Source: Rhodospirillales bacterium URHD0017
GTDB lineage: Bacteria; Pseudomonadota; Alphaproteobacteria; Reyranellales; Reyranellaceae
DNA: 64,000 nt
Assembly: GCA_900110395.1 (NCBI GenBank)
Contig: FODP01000006.1
Span: forward strand, 292,821 to 356,820
Direction: 5' to 3'
Positions within the stretch are counted from its first letter, which is position 1. Every line of letters begins with the position of its first letter. Of this stretch, positions 10,965 to 19,505 are shown one piece after another. The notes under the pieces were generated by a model. The model searched no databases. It saw only the letters and a program-made list of their open reading frames with translations, and was not told the DNA's origin. A program made the translations under genes and the position numbers.

Positions 10965-13900
10965 TTGGATCGTTGCGTGACGAAGCGCCGCCGTGCGCTG
11001 ACGGCCGGCCTGCTGCTCGGGACCTGTCTGTCGCCCTTGCCGGCCTGGGCCATCGACGTCGCCAACGAGACCCAGCTGCGCAACGCAATCTTCGCGGCCA
11101 ACGGCGGCGGCGACAGCAACATCAACGTCACAACCAACATCACCCTGACGCAGTCGCTGCCGATGATCACGGCAAGCGTCACGGTGACCGGCAATGGCAA
11201 CACGCTCGACGCCAACAATGCCGGCCGCGCCTTCTTCGTGCAGGCCGGCACGGCGTCGGTCTCCAATCTCACGATCAACAACGCCGTGGCGCAGGGCGGC
11301 GCCGGCGGCACGGCCAACAACACGAATGGCGGCGGCGGCGGCGGCGGCCTGGGCGCCGGCGCGGCGGTGTTCGTGAACACCGGCGCGGCTGCCAGCCTCA
11401 CGAACGTGACGGTGGGCAATGCCTCGGCGACCGGCGGCGCGGGCGGCGTCGGCAGCGCCGGCGCCGGCGCCGGCCAGGGCGGCGGCGGCGGTGGCGGCCT
11501 GGGCGGCGCGGGCGGCGCTCCGAGCGGCGGCGGGGGTGGCGGTGGCGGCGGCTATGCCGGAACCGGCGGCGCCAGCGCCGGCGGCGCCAACGGCGGCGGC
11601 GGCGGTGGCGGCGAGTTCGGCACCGGGGGAAGCGCGCTCAGCGTCGGCGGCGGCGGTGGTGCAGGACAACGGGGCAACGGCGGCAGCGGCAACCTCGGCG
11701 GCGGCGGCGGCGGCGGCGCAACGGCGGCCGGACAGAACGCATCAGGCGCCACTGGCGGCGCGGGCGGCGCGCCTCAGGGCGGCCAGGGCGGCAACCTCAC
11801 CGGCGGCGGCCCCGGCGGCACCACTTCTGCCGTTGCCGCGGGGGGCGGCGGCGGCGGCCAGGGCGGCAACAACAACGGCAGCACCGGCGGTGCCGGCTTG
11901 CTTTCCGGCGGTGGCGGCGGCAGTGCGGTCAATGGCGGCACCGGCGGCGCTGGCGGCATCGGTGGCGGTGGCGGCGGCGGCAGCAATGTCCGAAACGGCG
12001 GGGCCGGCGGCGATTTCGGCGGTGGCGGCGGCACGGGCGGGGTCAACGGCGGCAATATCACCGCTGGCCAGGGCGGCTTCGGCGGCGGCGGCGGCGGGGC
12101 AAGCACGGCCGCCGACGTCAACACCTTTCGGGGCGGTCAGGGCGGCTTCGGCGGCGGCGGCGGCGGCGGCCAGGCGGCAGGCGGGGCCGGCACCCTGGGC
12201 GGCGCAGGCGGCGCCGGGTCGGGCGCTGGCGGCGGCGGCGGTGCGGCGCTGGGCGGCGCTTTCTTCGTGCGCGACGGCGGCACGCTCACCGTCAACAACA
12301 GCACTCTTGCGGGCACCTACGGCGTCACCGGCGGCACAGCCGGTGCCGGCGGCGCCGGAGCGGGCCAGGCGCAGGGAACGACGATGTACTTGCAGGGCTC
12401 GGGGGCGACGACGACGCTGAACGTCGGCAGCGGCACGCAGACGCTGTCGGGCGCCGATGCGGTGGCGGGCGGCGGCAACCTTACCAAGAGCGGCGCGGGC
12501 ATCCTGGCGCTCAATGGGGCGAACACGAACTACAGCGGCGTCACGACGGTGACGGGCGGGCTGGTCAACTTCGCGGCGGGCAACAATCTCGGCAGCGGCA
12601 ACGTCACGCTGAACGGCGGCGGCCTGCAATGGGCGACCGGCAACACCACCGACATGTCCTCGCGGCTGAACGCGCTGGGCGCCGGCGGCGGCACCTTCGA
12701 CACCAACGGCAACAACGTGACGCTGGCCACTGCCATCAGCGGCGGTGCGCTCACCAAGCAAGGCACCGGCACGCTGAGCCTCACCGCCACGAACACCAAT
12801 ACCGGCGCCACGACGGTGTCGCAGGGGACGCTGGCGCTATCAGGCAGCAGCAGCATCGGGACCTCGAGTGGTCTGACGGTGGCCAGCGGCGCCACCTTCG
12901 ACACGAGCGCCGTTGTGGGCGTTTCGGCCATCCAGACCCTGGCGGGCGGCGGTACGGTTCAGCTCGGCAACGGCCTGAACCTCATCAACGCCGCAAGCGA
13001 GTTTTCCGGCTCGATCCAGGGCAGCGGTCCCCTCGGGATCGTGGGCGGCACTGAGACCCTTTCCGGTGTCAACACCTACACTGGGATCTCGCTGATCGAC
13101 CCGGGCGCGACGCTGGCGCTCAAGGGCGCGGGCTCCATCGCAGATTCCGCACCCGTCAATTTCAACGGGCTGGGGGGACCAGTCCCCGGGATGTTCGACA
13201 TCTCGCAGACCAACTCCGGCGCCACGGTGTCCGGACTGTTCGATGTCGGTCTCGGACTCGGGCTCGGCGCCGTCGCCCTCGGCGGCAAGACGCTTACCAT
13301 CACGTTCGGGGCGCTGCTCGACGGCGTGATCCAGGATGGCGGGATCGGTGGCGGCGTTGGCGGATCGCTCATCATCTCCGCGCCCGGGGTCGGCGCGACG
13401 CTACGCGGCATCAACACCTACACCGGGTCGACCACGGTTGTCGCGAACGGCCTGCTGGCGCTGTCCGGCAACGGCAGCATCGCCTCGTCGAATGGGCTCA
13501 GCCTGTCGGGGGCGGGCGCCACGTTCGACATCTCGGCCGCCACCGGCAGCGTCACGATCAAGGACCTCTCGGGCGTCGCCGGCTCGACCATCCAGCTCGG
13601 CGGCAATTCCCTGTTCGTCGGCACGGCGAACTCGACGACCTTCGCCGGCGTGATCGACGACAGCAGCGGCCCCGGCGGCGGCCTCGTCAAGCAGGGCAGC
13701 GGCACTCTCACCCTCACCGCCGCCAACACCTACACCGGCGGCACGACGATCAACGCCGGTCTGATCAACTTCAACGCGCTTGCCAACTTCGGCAGCGGCA
13801 ACATCACCCTGAATGGCGGCGGCCTGCAGTGGGCGGCGGGCAACACCGCCGATGTCTCCTCGCGGCTGGTGCTGGCCGGTGGCGGCGCCATGTTCGACAC

Positions 13901-16088
13901 CAATGGCAACAACGTCACCCTCGCCGGCAGCTTCGGTGGCACGGGCGCCCTGACCAAGGCAGGTGCCGGAGTCCTGACGCTCGCGGGCAACAACAGCTAT
14001 GGCGGCGGCACCACCATCACCGGCGGCCTGATCAACTTCGCGGCCACCGGCAATCTCGGCACCGGCCTGGTGACGCTGAACGGCGGCGGCCTGCAGTGGG
14101 CGACCGGCAACACCACCGACATCTCCTCCAAGCTGGCGCCGCTGGGCTCGGGCGGCGGCACCTTCGACACCAACGGCAACAGCGTCACGCTGGCGAGCGC
14201 GATCACCGGCAGCGGCGGCCTGACCAAGGCCGGCCTCGGCACGCTGATCCTCTCGGGCAGCAACAGTTACTCGGGCGGCACGGTCGTGTCCGGCGGCACC
14301 CTGCAGGGCAACAGCTCGACCCTGCAGGGCAACATCCTCAATAACGCCGCCGTGGTGTTCAGCCAGACGGGCAGCGGCACCTATGCCGGCAACATGTCGG
14401 GTAGCGGCAGCCTCGCGCTGCAAGGCGGCAACACGCTCGCCCTCACCGGCGCCAACACCTACATCGGTCCGACGACGGTGACGGGCAGCAAGCTCGTGGT
14501 GAACGGCTCGCTCGCCAGCACGGTGACGCTCGACAGTGCCTCCACGATCGGCGGCAGCGGCACCATCGGCGGACTGGTCTCCAACGGCGGAACGCTGACG
14601 CCCGGCAACTCGATCGGCACCCTGAACATCGCCGGCAACTTCAGCCAGACCGGCGGCATCTACCAGGTCGAGGCCAACGCGCAGGGCCAGGCCGACCGCA
14701 TCAACGCCACCGGCACGGCGACGATCAACGGCGGCACGGTTCAGGTGATCGCGGCGCCCGGCAACTACGGCACCAGCACGACCTATACGATCCTCAGTGC
14801 CACAGGCGGCGTCAGCGGGACCTATTCGAGCGTCACAAGCAACTTCGCGTTCCTGACGCCGAGCCTCACCTACAATGCCAACAACGTGTTCCTGACGCTG
14901 GCCCTGCAGGGCAGCACGCCGTTCTCGGGCTTCGGCGGCAACACCGTAAACCAGCGCGCCGTCGGCTATGCGCTCGACCAGACCTTCGCCGGCGCCACGG
15001 GTGACTTCGCGACCGTGATCGCCGCACTCGCCGGCCTCAACGCCCAGCAGGCGCCGTATATCCTGAACCAGATCAGCGGGCAGCCTTACGCCGACTTCGG
15101 CACCATGAACCTCGCCTCGAATACGCTGTTCATGAACGCGCTCGGCCAGCAGATGGCTTCGGCGCGCGGCAGCACGGCCGGCACCGGCCAGCGTCAGGCC
15201 CTGGCCCAGACCTGCGACGTGGCGGCCTGCGACGCGGCAAGCCCTTTCAGTGTCTGGGCGAGCGGCCTCGGCGGCTTCGGCTCGGTTCAGGGTGACGGCA
15301 ACTCGAACACCTTCACCTACAACATCGGCGGCACGGCCGCCGGCATCGACTACCGCGTGATGCCCAATCTGCTGCTGGGCCTCGGCGCCGGCTACACCAG
15401 CGGCACGCAGTGGGCCGACAGCTTCCAGGGCAAGGGCTGGAACAACGCGGTGAGCGTGGCGGGCTACGGCAGCTTCACCATGGCCGGCTTCTATGCCGAT
15501 CTGCTGGCGGGCTATGCCTACTCGAACAACCAGCTGCAGCGGCAGATCTCGATCCCCGGCCTGCAGCCGCGCACGGCCAACGGCTCGACCGGCGCCAACC
15601 AGTTCCTGGGCCAGGCCGAGATCGGCTATCAGGTGCCGGTCTATGCGCCAGCGCAAGCGAGCATCACGCCGTTCGCGCGGCTGCAGGTGATGAGCGTCAA
15701 TCAGGCGGCGTTCTCGGAGTGGGGCGCCAACAGCCTGAGCCTCAACGTGCAGCAGCAGACCACCAACTCGCTGCGCTCGACCCTGGGCGCTCAGCTCAAC
15801 GGCGCCATCGGGCTCGGCGACACGCGGACCTTGGACATGGCGTTGCGGCTGGGCTGGCTGCACGAGTACGCCTACACCGGCCGGCCTGTCACGGCGGCCT
15901 TCGCCGGCGCGCCGGCAGCGGCCTTCACGGTGTACGGCGCGACGCCGCAGCGTGACGCGGCGGCGATCGGCTTCCAGGCCAGCACCACCGTCGCCGCCGC
16001 CACTCAGGTCTTCTTCCGCTACGACGGCGACATCGGCTCCGGCACCGACAACCACGCGCTGAACGTCGGCCTCAGGCTCAGCTGGTAG
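10965..16088 (+). CDS. Glycine-rich autotransporter (type V secretion) adhesin-like protein
   Basis: A large surface protein of about 1707 residues. Order: signal peptide (to AWA, about residue 28); short beta-helix start (ETQLRNAIFAAN); a long low-complexity Gly/Ala/Asn tract (about 110-440); many autotransporter-associated beta-strand repeats of the form LTK.GAG.L.L.G.NTY.G.TTV..G (about 505-1225); a linker; and a C-terminal autotransporter barrel (about 1427-1707) starting FSVWASGLGGFG and ending in the outer-membrane signature LRLSW. The barrel would insert in the outer membrane and display the passenger. The TTG start at 10965 is chosen because GGGGAG lies 7 bases upstream; a GTG at 10977 is the alternative. 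Probably adhesion or biofilm (inference). Confidence 0.9.
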   Translation: MDRCVTKRRRALTAGLLLGTCLSPLPAWAIDVANETQLRNAIFAANGGGDSNINVTTNITLTQSLPMITASVTVTGNGNTLDANNAGRAFFVQAGTASVSNLTINNAVAQGGAGGTANNTNGGGGGGGLGAGAAVFVNTGAAASLTNVTVGNASATGGAGGVGSAGAGAGQGGGGGGGLGGAGGAPSGGGGGGGGGYAGTGGASAGGANGGGGGGGEFGTGGSALSVGGGGGAGQRGNGGSGNLGGGGGGGATAAGQNASGATGGAGGAPQGGQGGNLTGGGPGGTTSAVAAGGGGGGQGGNNNGSTGGAGLLSGGGGGSAVNGGTGGAGGIGGGGGGGSNVRNGGAGGDFGGGGGTGGVNGGNITAGQGGFGGGGGGASTAADVNTFRGGQGGFGGGGGGGQAAGGAGTLGGAGGAGSGAGGGGGAALGGAFFVRDGGTLTVNNSTLAGTYGVTGGTAGAGGAGAGQAQGTTMYLQGSGATTTLNVGSGTQTLSGADAVAGGGNLTKSGAGILALNGANTNYSGVTTVTGGLVNFAAGNNLGSGNVTLNGGGLQWATGNTTDMSSRLNALGAGGGTFDTNGNNVTLATAISGGALTKQGTGTLSLTATNTNTGATTVSQGTLALSGSSSIGTSSGLTVASGATFDTSAVVGVSAIQTLAGGGTVQLGNGLNLINAASEFSGSIQGSGPLGIVGGTETLSGVNTYTGISLIDPGATLALKGAGSIADSAPVNFNGLGGPVPGMFDISQTNSGATVSGLFDVGLGLGLGAVALGGKTLTITFGALLDGVIQDGGIGGGVGGSLIISAPGVGATLRGINTYTGSTTVVANGLLALSGNGSIASSNGLSLSGAGATFDISAATGSVTIKDLSGVAGSTIQLGGNSLFVGTANSTTFAGVIDDSSGPGGGLVKQGSGTLTLTAANTYTGGTTINAGLINFNALANFGSGNITLNGGGLQWAAGNTADVSSRLVLAGGGAMFDTNGNNVTLAGSFGGTGALTKAGAGVLTLAGNNSYGGGTTITGGLINFAATGNLGTGLVTLNGGGLQWATGNTTDISSKLAPLGSGGGTFDTNGNSVTLASAITGSGGLTKAGLGTLILSGSNSYSGGTVVSGGTLQGNSSTLQGNILNNAAVVFSQTGSGTYAGNMSGSGSLALQGGNTLALTGANTYIGPTTVTGSKLVVNGSLASTVTLDSASTIGGSGTIGGLVSNGGTLTPGNSIGTLNIAGNFSQTGGIYQVEANAQGQADRINATGTATINGGTVQVIAAPGNYGTSTTYTILSATGGVSGTYSSVTSNFAFLTPSLTYNANNVFLTLALQGSTPFSGFGGNTVNQRAVGYALDQTFAGATGDFATVIAALAGLNAQQAPYILNQISGQPYADFGTMNLASNTLFMNALGQQMASARGSTAGTGQRQALAQTCDVAACDAASPFSVWASGLGGFGSVQGDGNSNTFTYNIGGTAAGIDYRVMPNLLLGLGAGYTSGTQWADSFQGKGWNNAVSVAGYGSFTMAGFYADLLAGYAYSNNQLQRQISIPGLQPRTANGSTGANQFLGQAEIGYQVPVYAPAQASITPFARLQVMSVNQAAFSEWGANSLSLNVQQQTTNSLRSTLGAQLNGAIGLGDTRTLDMALRLGWLHEYAYTGRPVTAAFAGAPAAAFTVYGATPQRDAAAIGFQASTTVAAATQVFFRYDGDIGSGTDNHALNVGLRLSW
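11296..12270 (+). repeat. GGC/GGN-rich low-complexity coding tract
   Basis: Nearly one kilobase of glycine codons interrupted by Ala, Asn, Ser and Thr, with repeated blocks such as GGAGGAGG, GGFGGGGGGG and GQGG. The composition resembles the PE_PGRS and similar Gly-rich surface tracts. All codons still fit one open frame. Such DNA is prone to slippage and expansion, so strain-to-strain length variation is expected. Confidence 0.85.
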
Positions 16089-16094
16089 GCTGGT

Positions 16095-17291
16095 CTAGGC
16101 GACCTTGTCGGCGCGCATGGTGGCGATGTCGGCGTCCGAGTAGCCCGCTTCGCGCAGGATCTCGTCGGTGTGCTGGCCGAGCGTCGCCGGCGGCCGGTCG
16201 ACAGATGGGCCGCCATGCTCCATGCGAAAGCCCGAGCCCACGACCTTGATCGGGCCGTGCGGCGTGTCGATGGTCTGCAGTATGGTGCGCCGGTCGAAGT
16301 GGTCGAGCTGCACGGTCTCGGGAATCGAAAGCACGCGGCCGGCCGGCACGTCGGCCTTGGCGAAGCGCTCGGCCCAGGTGGCCGAGGTCTGCTTTACAAG
16401 CTCGGCCTCGATGATGTCGTGCAGCGCCTTGTCGTTGGTGATGCGCGCCGGCCAGTCGGGGAAGCGCGGATCGGCGAGCGCATCGGCGCGGCCGATGTCC
16501 TTCATCAGGCGCTGGAACTGCGGCTCGGTCATGACGGCCAGCACCATCCAACCGTCCTTGGTCTTGTAGAGATCGCCCGTGGGCTTGCGCGTCACCGAGC
16601 GGTTGGCCGCCTGCTCGTGCACGCGGCCGGTCATCATGTGCTCGGTGAACTGCTGGGCGAGATAGCCCATCACCGCGTCGATCATGGCGACGTCGACCAG
16701 TTGGCCCTTGCCGGTATGGGTGCGCTGGTAGAGCGCCGAGGCGACGCCGAGCGCCGCCGTGGCGCCCGACATGACGTCGGCGCCGGCGAAGCCCACGCGC
16801 GTCGGACCGTTGGTTTCGAAGCCGGTGATCGACATCAGGCCGGACATCGCCTGGATCATGCCGTCGAACGCCGCGGTCTCGCGGTCGGGGCCGACCTGGC
16901 CGAAGCCCGAGACGGCGCAGTAGATCAGCCGCGGATTGATCTCCTTCAGGACGTCGTAGCCGATGCCGAGCTTGTCCATGACGCCGGGGCGGAAGTTCTC
17001 CGTCACGACGTCGGCCTTCGCGGCGAGCTTCTTCACCACCTCGATGGCCTTGGGCTTCTTGAGGTCGAGCGTGATCGAGCGCTTGTTCGAGTTGACCGCG
17101 ACCCAGGGCGCGGCAAGCCCGCGCTTCTCCCAGTCGTTGGCGCGGCTGCCGAAGCGCATGTCATCGCCTTCACGGCTTTCGACCTTGATGACGTCGGCAC
17201 CGAGCAGCGCCAGCTGGTAGGTGCCGTAGGGGCCCGCGAGCACGCGCGTGAAGTCGAGGACTTTTACGCCGGTGAAGGGTTTACCAGTCAT
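16095..17291 (-). CDS. CaiB/BaiF family CoA transferase (family III)
   Basis: Transfers CoA between carboxylates through an aspartyl-CoA thioester. The product has 398 residues, the normal length. The N-terminal block VKVLDFTRVLAGPYGTYQLA, the LGADVIKVE nucleotide-fold motif, NSNKRSITLDLK and TENFRPGVMDKLG are all present, and the catalytic Asp is in the FAGADVMSG segment. The gene ends 6 bp from the convergent autotransporter and lies 127 bp downstream of the selenoprotein gene on the same strand, with a palindrome between them. The acyl substrate cannot be told from sequence. A second, diverged member is at 36438-37580. Confidence 0.93.
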   Translation of the reverse strand: MTGKPFTGVKVLDFTRVLAGPYGTYQLALLGADVIKVESREGDDMRFGSRANDWEKRGLAAPWVAVNSNKRSITLDLKKPKAIEVVKKLAAKADVVTENFRPGVMDKLGIGYDVLKEINPRLIYCAVSGFGQVGPDRETAAFDGMIQAMSGLMSITGFETNGPTRVGFAGADVMSGATAALGVASALYQRTHTGKGQLVDVAMIDAVMGYLAQQFTEHMMTGRVHEQAANRSVTRKPTGDLYKTKDGWMVLAVMTEPQFQRLMKDIGRADALADPRFPDWPARITNDKALHDIIEAELVKQTSATWAERFAKADVPAGRVLSIPETVQLDHFDRRTILQTIDTPHGPIKVVGSGFRMEHGGPSVDRPPATLGQHTDEILREAGYSDADIATMRADKVA

Positions 17292-17320
17292 TGAGCTGCG
17301 GACTTCGCAGCCCGCCTCCT

Positions 17321-17394
17321 GTCATCCTGAGCGAAGCGAAGGATCTCATGCCTTGGCAAGCGGCGATGAGGTCCTTCGCTGCGCTCAGGACGAC
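17321..17394. repeat. Dispersed intergenic palindrome, family C (copy 2)
   Basis: Imperfect inverted repeat of about 30-base arms: left arm begins GTCATCCTGAGCGAAGCG, right arm ends CTGCGCTCAGGACGAC. It is almost identical to 56513-56587 and related to 5419-5486. It lies between the 3' end of the selenoprotein gene and the 5' end of the CoA transferase gene, and could separate their transcripts. Confidence 0.85.
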
Positions 17395-17418
17395 ACGTTG
17401 TTGCCTTGGCAGCGTGCA

Positions 17419-18345
17419 CTACGCGACGCCCGCCTTCTTGCGCTGCTCGAGCGCGGTCTGCTTCACCTTGTCGAACTCCGCGCGGCGCTTGGCGACCTCC
17501 GCGGGCGGCATGCGCTCGAGGTTGTTGTAGTCGTTCTTCCAGTCGCCGTCCTCGGTCCAGCGCAGGGGAGACTGCACCGTGGTGCGCGGTCCGACCGCGC
17601 TCTCCAGCACCTTGAGCGCCAGGTCGAGCGTGAAGCGCTGCGTGTCGGGCTCGTGCGGCTTGCCGCAGGAATTGCCGAGCGGGAAATCGCTGAACAGGAA
17701 GCGCGGCACGCCGGTGTGCTCGACGATGTCCTTGGCCGCACCCATGACCACCGTCGGGATGCCGTTCCGTTCGAGATAACGGGCGACCAGACTCACGGTC
17801 TGGTGGCAGACGGGTCAAGTCGGCACCAGCAGCGCGGCATCGACCTGGTCCTGCCGGCAGCGCGCCAGGATCTCCGGTGCATCGGTCTCCAAGGTCACGC
17901 GCTGGCTGCGGTTGGTCGGCGCGCCATGGAAACGCTTGGCGAGCTTGAAGCGGCCGGCGGCCGCGAATTCGCGCATCAGCGGCAGCGGGAACCAGGTGTT
18001 GGAATCCTTGGCCGTGGTGTGCTTGCGGTCGTAGCCGATATGGGAGATGCGCGTGTCGTGGTCGACGGCGGTGTCGCCGGAATAGACCGTGTAGAACTTG
18101 GCGCCGGCGTTGTAGGCGGCCCCCGGGCCCTGGTCGCCCTTGTCCGGCTGATAGGGCGCCGCGGTGCTGATCAGCACCAGCGTCGAGTCCGTCAACGGCT
18201 TCTTCAGCGGCTGGAACGGCGCATCGACATAGTGCGCCCAGCGGTAGGGATTGTCGTAGCCCAGCGCGAGGTAGTACTCGCGCGTGCGGCGCATGTACTC
18301 GATCGGGGCGTCGAAGTCCGGCGCGAATTGAGCGGTGTCGGCCAT
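17419..18345 (-). CDS. GrdB/PrdB-like selenoprotein B family protein (in-frame UGA = selenocysteine)
   Basis: Resembles the glycine/sarcosine/betaine reductase selenoprotein B family. Reading from ATG 18345 the frame runs 176 codons to a TGA (17817-17815) and then stays open for another 131 codons to TAG, with no frame change. The residues around the TGA are LLVPT-U-PVCHQTVSLVARYL, so Sec177 and Cys180 form a U-x2-C redox pair, and the second half (ERNGIPTVVMG, FPLGNSCGKP) continues the same fold. A hairpin with a GU-containing apical loop follows at the distance seen in bacterial SECIS elements. The total is 308 residues. It probably reduces or cleaves a small substrate via the selenol; substrate unknown. 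Automatic annotation would split it in two or call it a pseudogene. It diverges from the Bug gene at 18428. Confidence 0.85.
17786..17804 (-). promoter_or_regulatory. Candidate bacterial SECIS element
   Basis: Minus-strand hairpin ACCAGAC-CGTGA-GTCTGGT, a perfect 7-bp stem with a 5-nt loop. The loop lies 18-22 nt after the UGA and contains GU, as in the E. coli fdhF SECIS, whose apical GU is about 20 nt downstream of the UGA. SelB recognition of this loop would permit selenocysteine insertion. The stem also encodes part of HQTVSLV. Confidence 0.75.
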
Positions 18346-18427
18346 GGCGTCAACCTGCGACCGGCCCGCTGCGATGTCAATTTTGCCGGGATGACAATTT
18401 CGCAGGCAGCCCTTAGCTTTTTGCCGC

Positions 18428-19387
18428 TTGAGCAGGCTGACACGCCGTACCACCCTGGGCGCCGCCATCGCCATGGCCACGGGGCCTGCTGTCGCCCAGC
18501 TCAAGCCCCTGCACATCATGCTCGGCGTTCCGCCGGGCGCCAGTCTCGACGCCATCACCCGCGTGGTCGCCGAGAAGATGACCCGCACGCTCGGCCGCTC
18601 GGTCGTGGTCGAGAACAAGACCGGCGCCGGCGGCATCGTCGCCAACATGGCGGTGAAGCAGGCCGCAGCCGACGGCAACACGCTGCTCATGACGCCGCTC
18701 GCCACGATGGTGGCGTTCCCGCATTCCTACAGCCGGCTCGACTACGACCCGTTCAGAGACTACGCCCCGGTGGCGCATATCGCGTCGTTCCAGCTCGCGT
18801 TCGCCGTCGGGCCCAGGGTGCCGGCGACGACACTGGCGGAATACGTCGCGCTCGCGAAGAAAGGCGGCCCGGTCACCGACTTCGCGACACCGGCGCCCGG
18901 CAGCCTGCCGCACTTTTTCGGCCTGATGTTCGCCAGGGCCGCCGGCATCGAGCTGACGCATATCCCCTACAAGGGCGGCGCGCCGGCCATGCAGGCGCTG
19001 CTGTCGGGCGAGATCGCCGCGGCCGTGCTCACCCTCACCGACCTCGGCCAGCAGGCGCGCTCGGGCAAGGTGCACGTGTTGGCGACGTCCGGCGACAGCC
19101 GCTCGCCGCAGTATCCCGAGTTCCCGACCTTCAAGGAGAGCGGCTACGCCATCGAGGGCTCGGGCTGGTACGCCCTGTTCGCGCCGGCCGGAACGCCGCG
19201 CGATGTCGTGGACCAGCTGGCGAGAGCCGCGATCGACGCTGTAAAGCAACCCGATGTGAAACAACGCTTCGATCCGATCGGGCTCGAGGCTACGGGGCTT
19301 GGCCCGGCCGAACTCGCCGCCATCCTGCGCGCCGACTACGACAAGTGGGGCCCGATCATCCGGGCCTCGGGCTTCAAGGCGGACTGA
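18428..19387 (+). CDS. Bug-family (TctC-like) periplasmic solute-binding protein
   Basis: Tripartite tricarboxylate transporter-type receptor of 319 residues. The start is a TTG, the only reasonable one in frame before the signal (MSRLTRRTTLGAAIAMATG), which has a twin-arginine look. The family features LGVPPGASLDAITRVVAEK, VVVENKTGAGGIVANMAV, HIPYKGGAPAMQALLSGEI and FAPAGTPRDVVDQL are present. No TctA or TctB membrane partner is nearby, which is common for Bug proteins. They bind small carboxylates or related compounds; the ligand is unknown. It diverges from the selenoprotein gene across 82 bp. Confidence 0.88.
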   Translation: MSRLTRRTTLGAAIAMATGPAVAQLKPLHIMLGVPPGASLDAITRVVAEKMTRTLGRSVVVENKTGAGGIVANMAVKQAAADGNTLLMTPLATMVAFPHSYSRLDYDPFRDYAPVAHIASFQLAFAVGPRVPATTLAEYVALAKKGGPVTDFATPAPGSLPHFFGLMFARAAGIELTHIPYKGGAPAMQALLSGEIAAAVLTLTDLGQQARSGKVHVLATSGDSRSPQYPEFPTFKESGYAIEGSGWYALFAPAGTPRDVVDQLARAAIDAVKQPDVKQRFDPIGLEATGLGPAELAAILRADYDKWGPIIRASGFKAD

Positions 19388-19505
19388 AGAGCCAAAAGGC
19401 CGCTATCGAAGCCCAGACCTGACACCGAGTTGACCCGGCGGCCATAGTGCGGCCCAACTCGGGCGCGCTATATATGAAGTGAAAGGCTTTGCTTCGGGGA
19501 CCCGC

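Noticed and set aside
11276-12270. Possible CRISPR or tandem-repeat array in the glycine-rich DNA
   Set aside because: There are no regular repeat/spacer units. The repetition comes from glycine codons in one open frame.
13401-16055. An 884-codon open frame opposite the autotransporter
   Set aside because: Arg/Gly/Val-rich translation with no domain, antisense to strong autotransporter repeats and barrel.
17419-17796. Treating the second half of the selenoprotein gene as a separate short gene
   Set aside because: It lacks an SD, starts mid-fold at a GTG, and lies in the same frame as the first half with only a TGA between. Selenocysteine recoding explains it better. A plain nonsense mutation remains possible.
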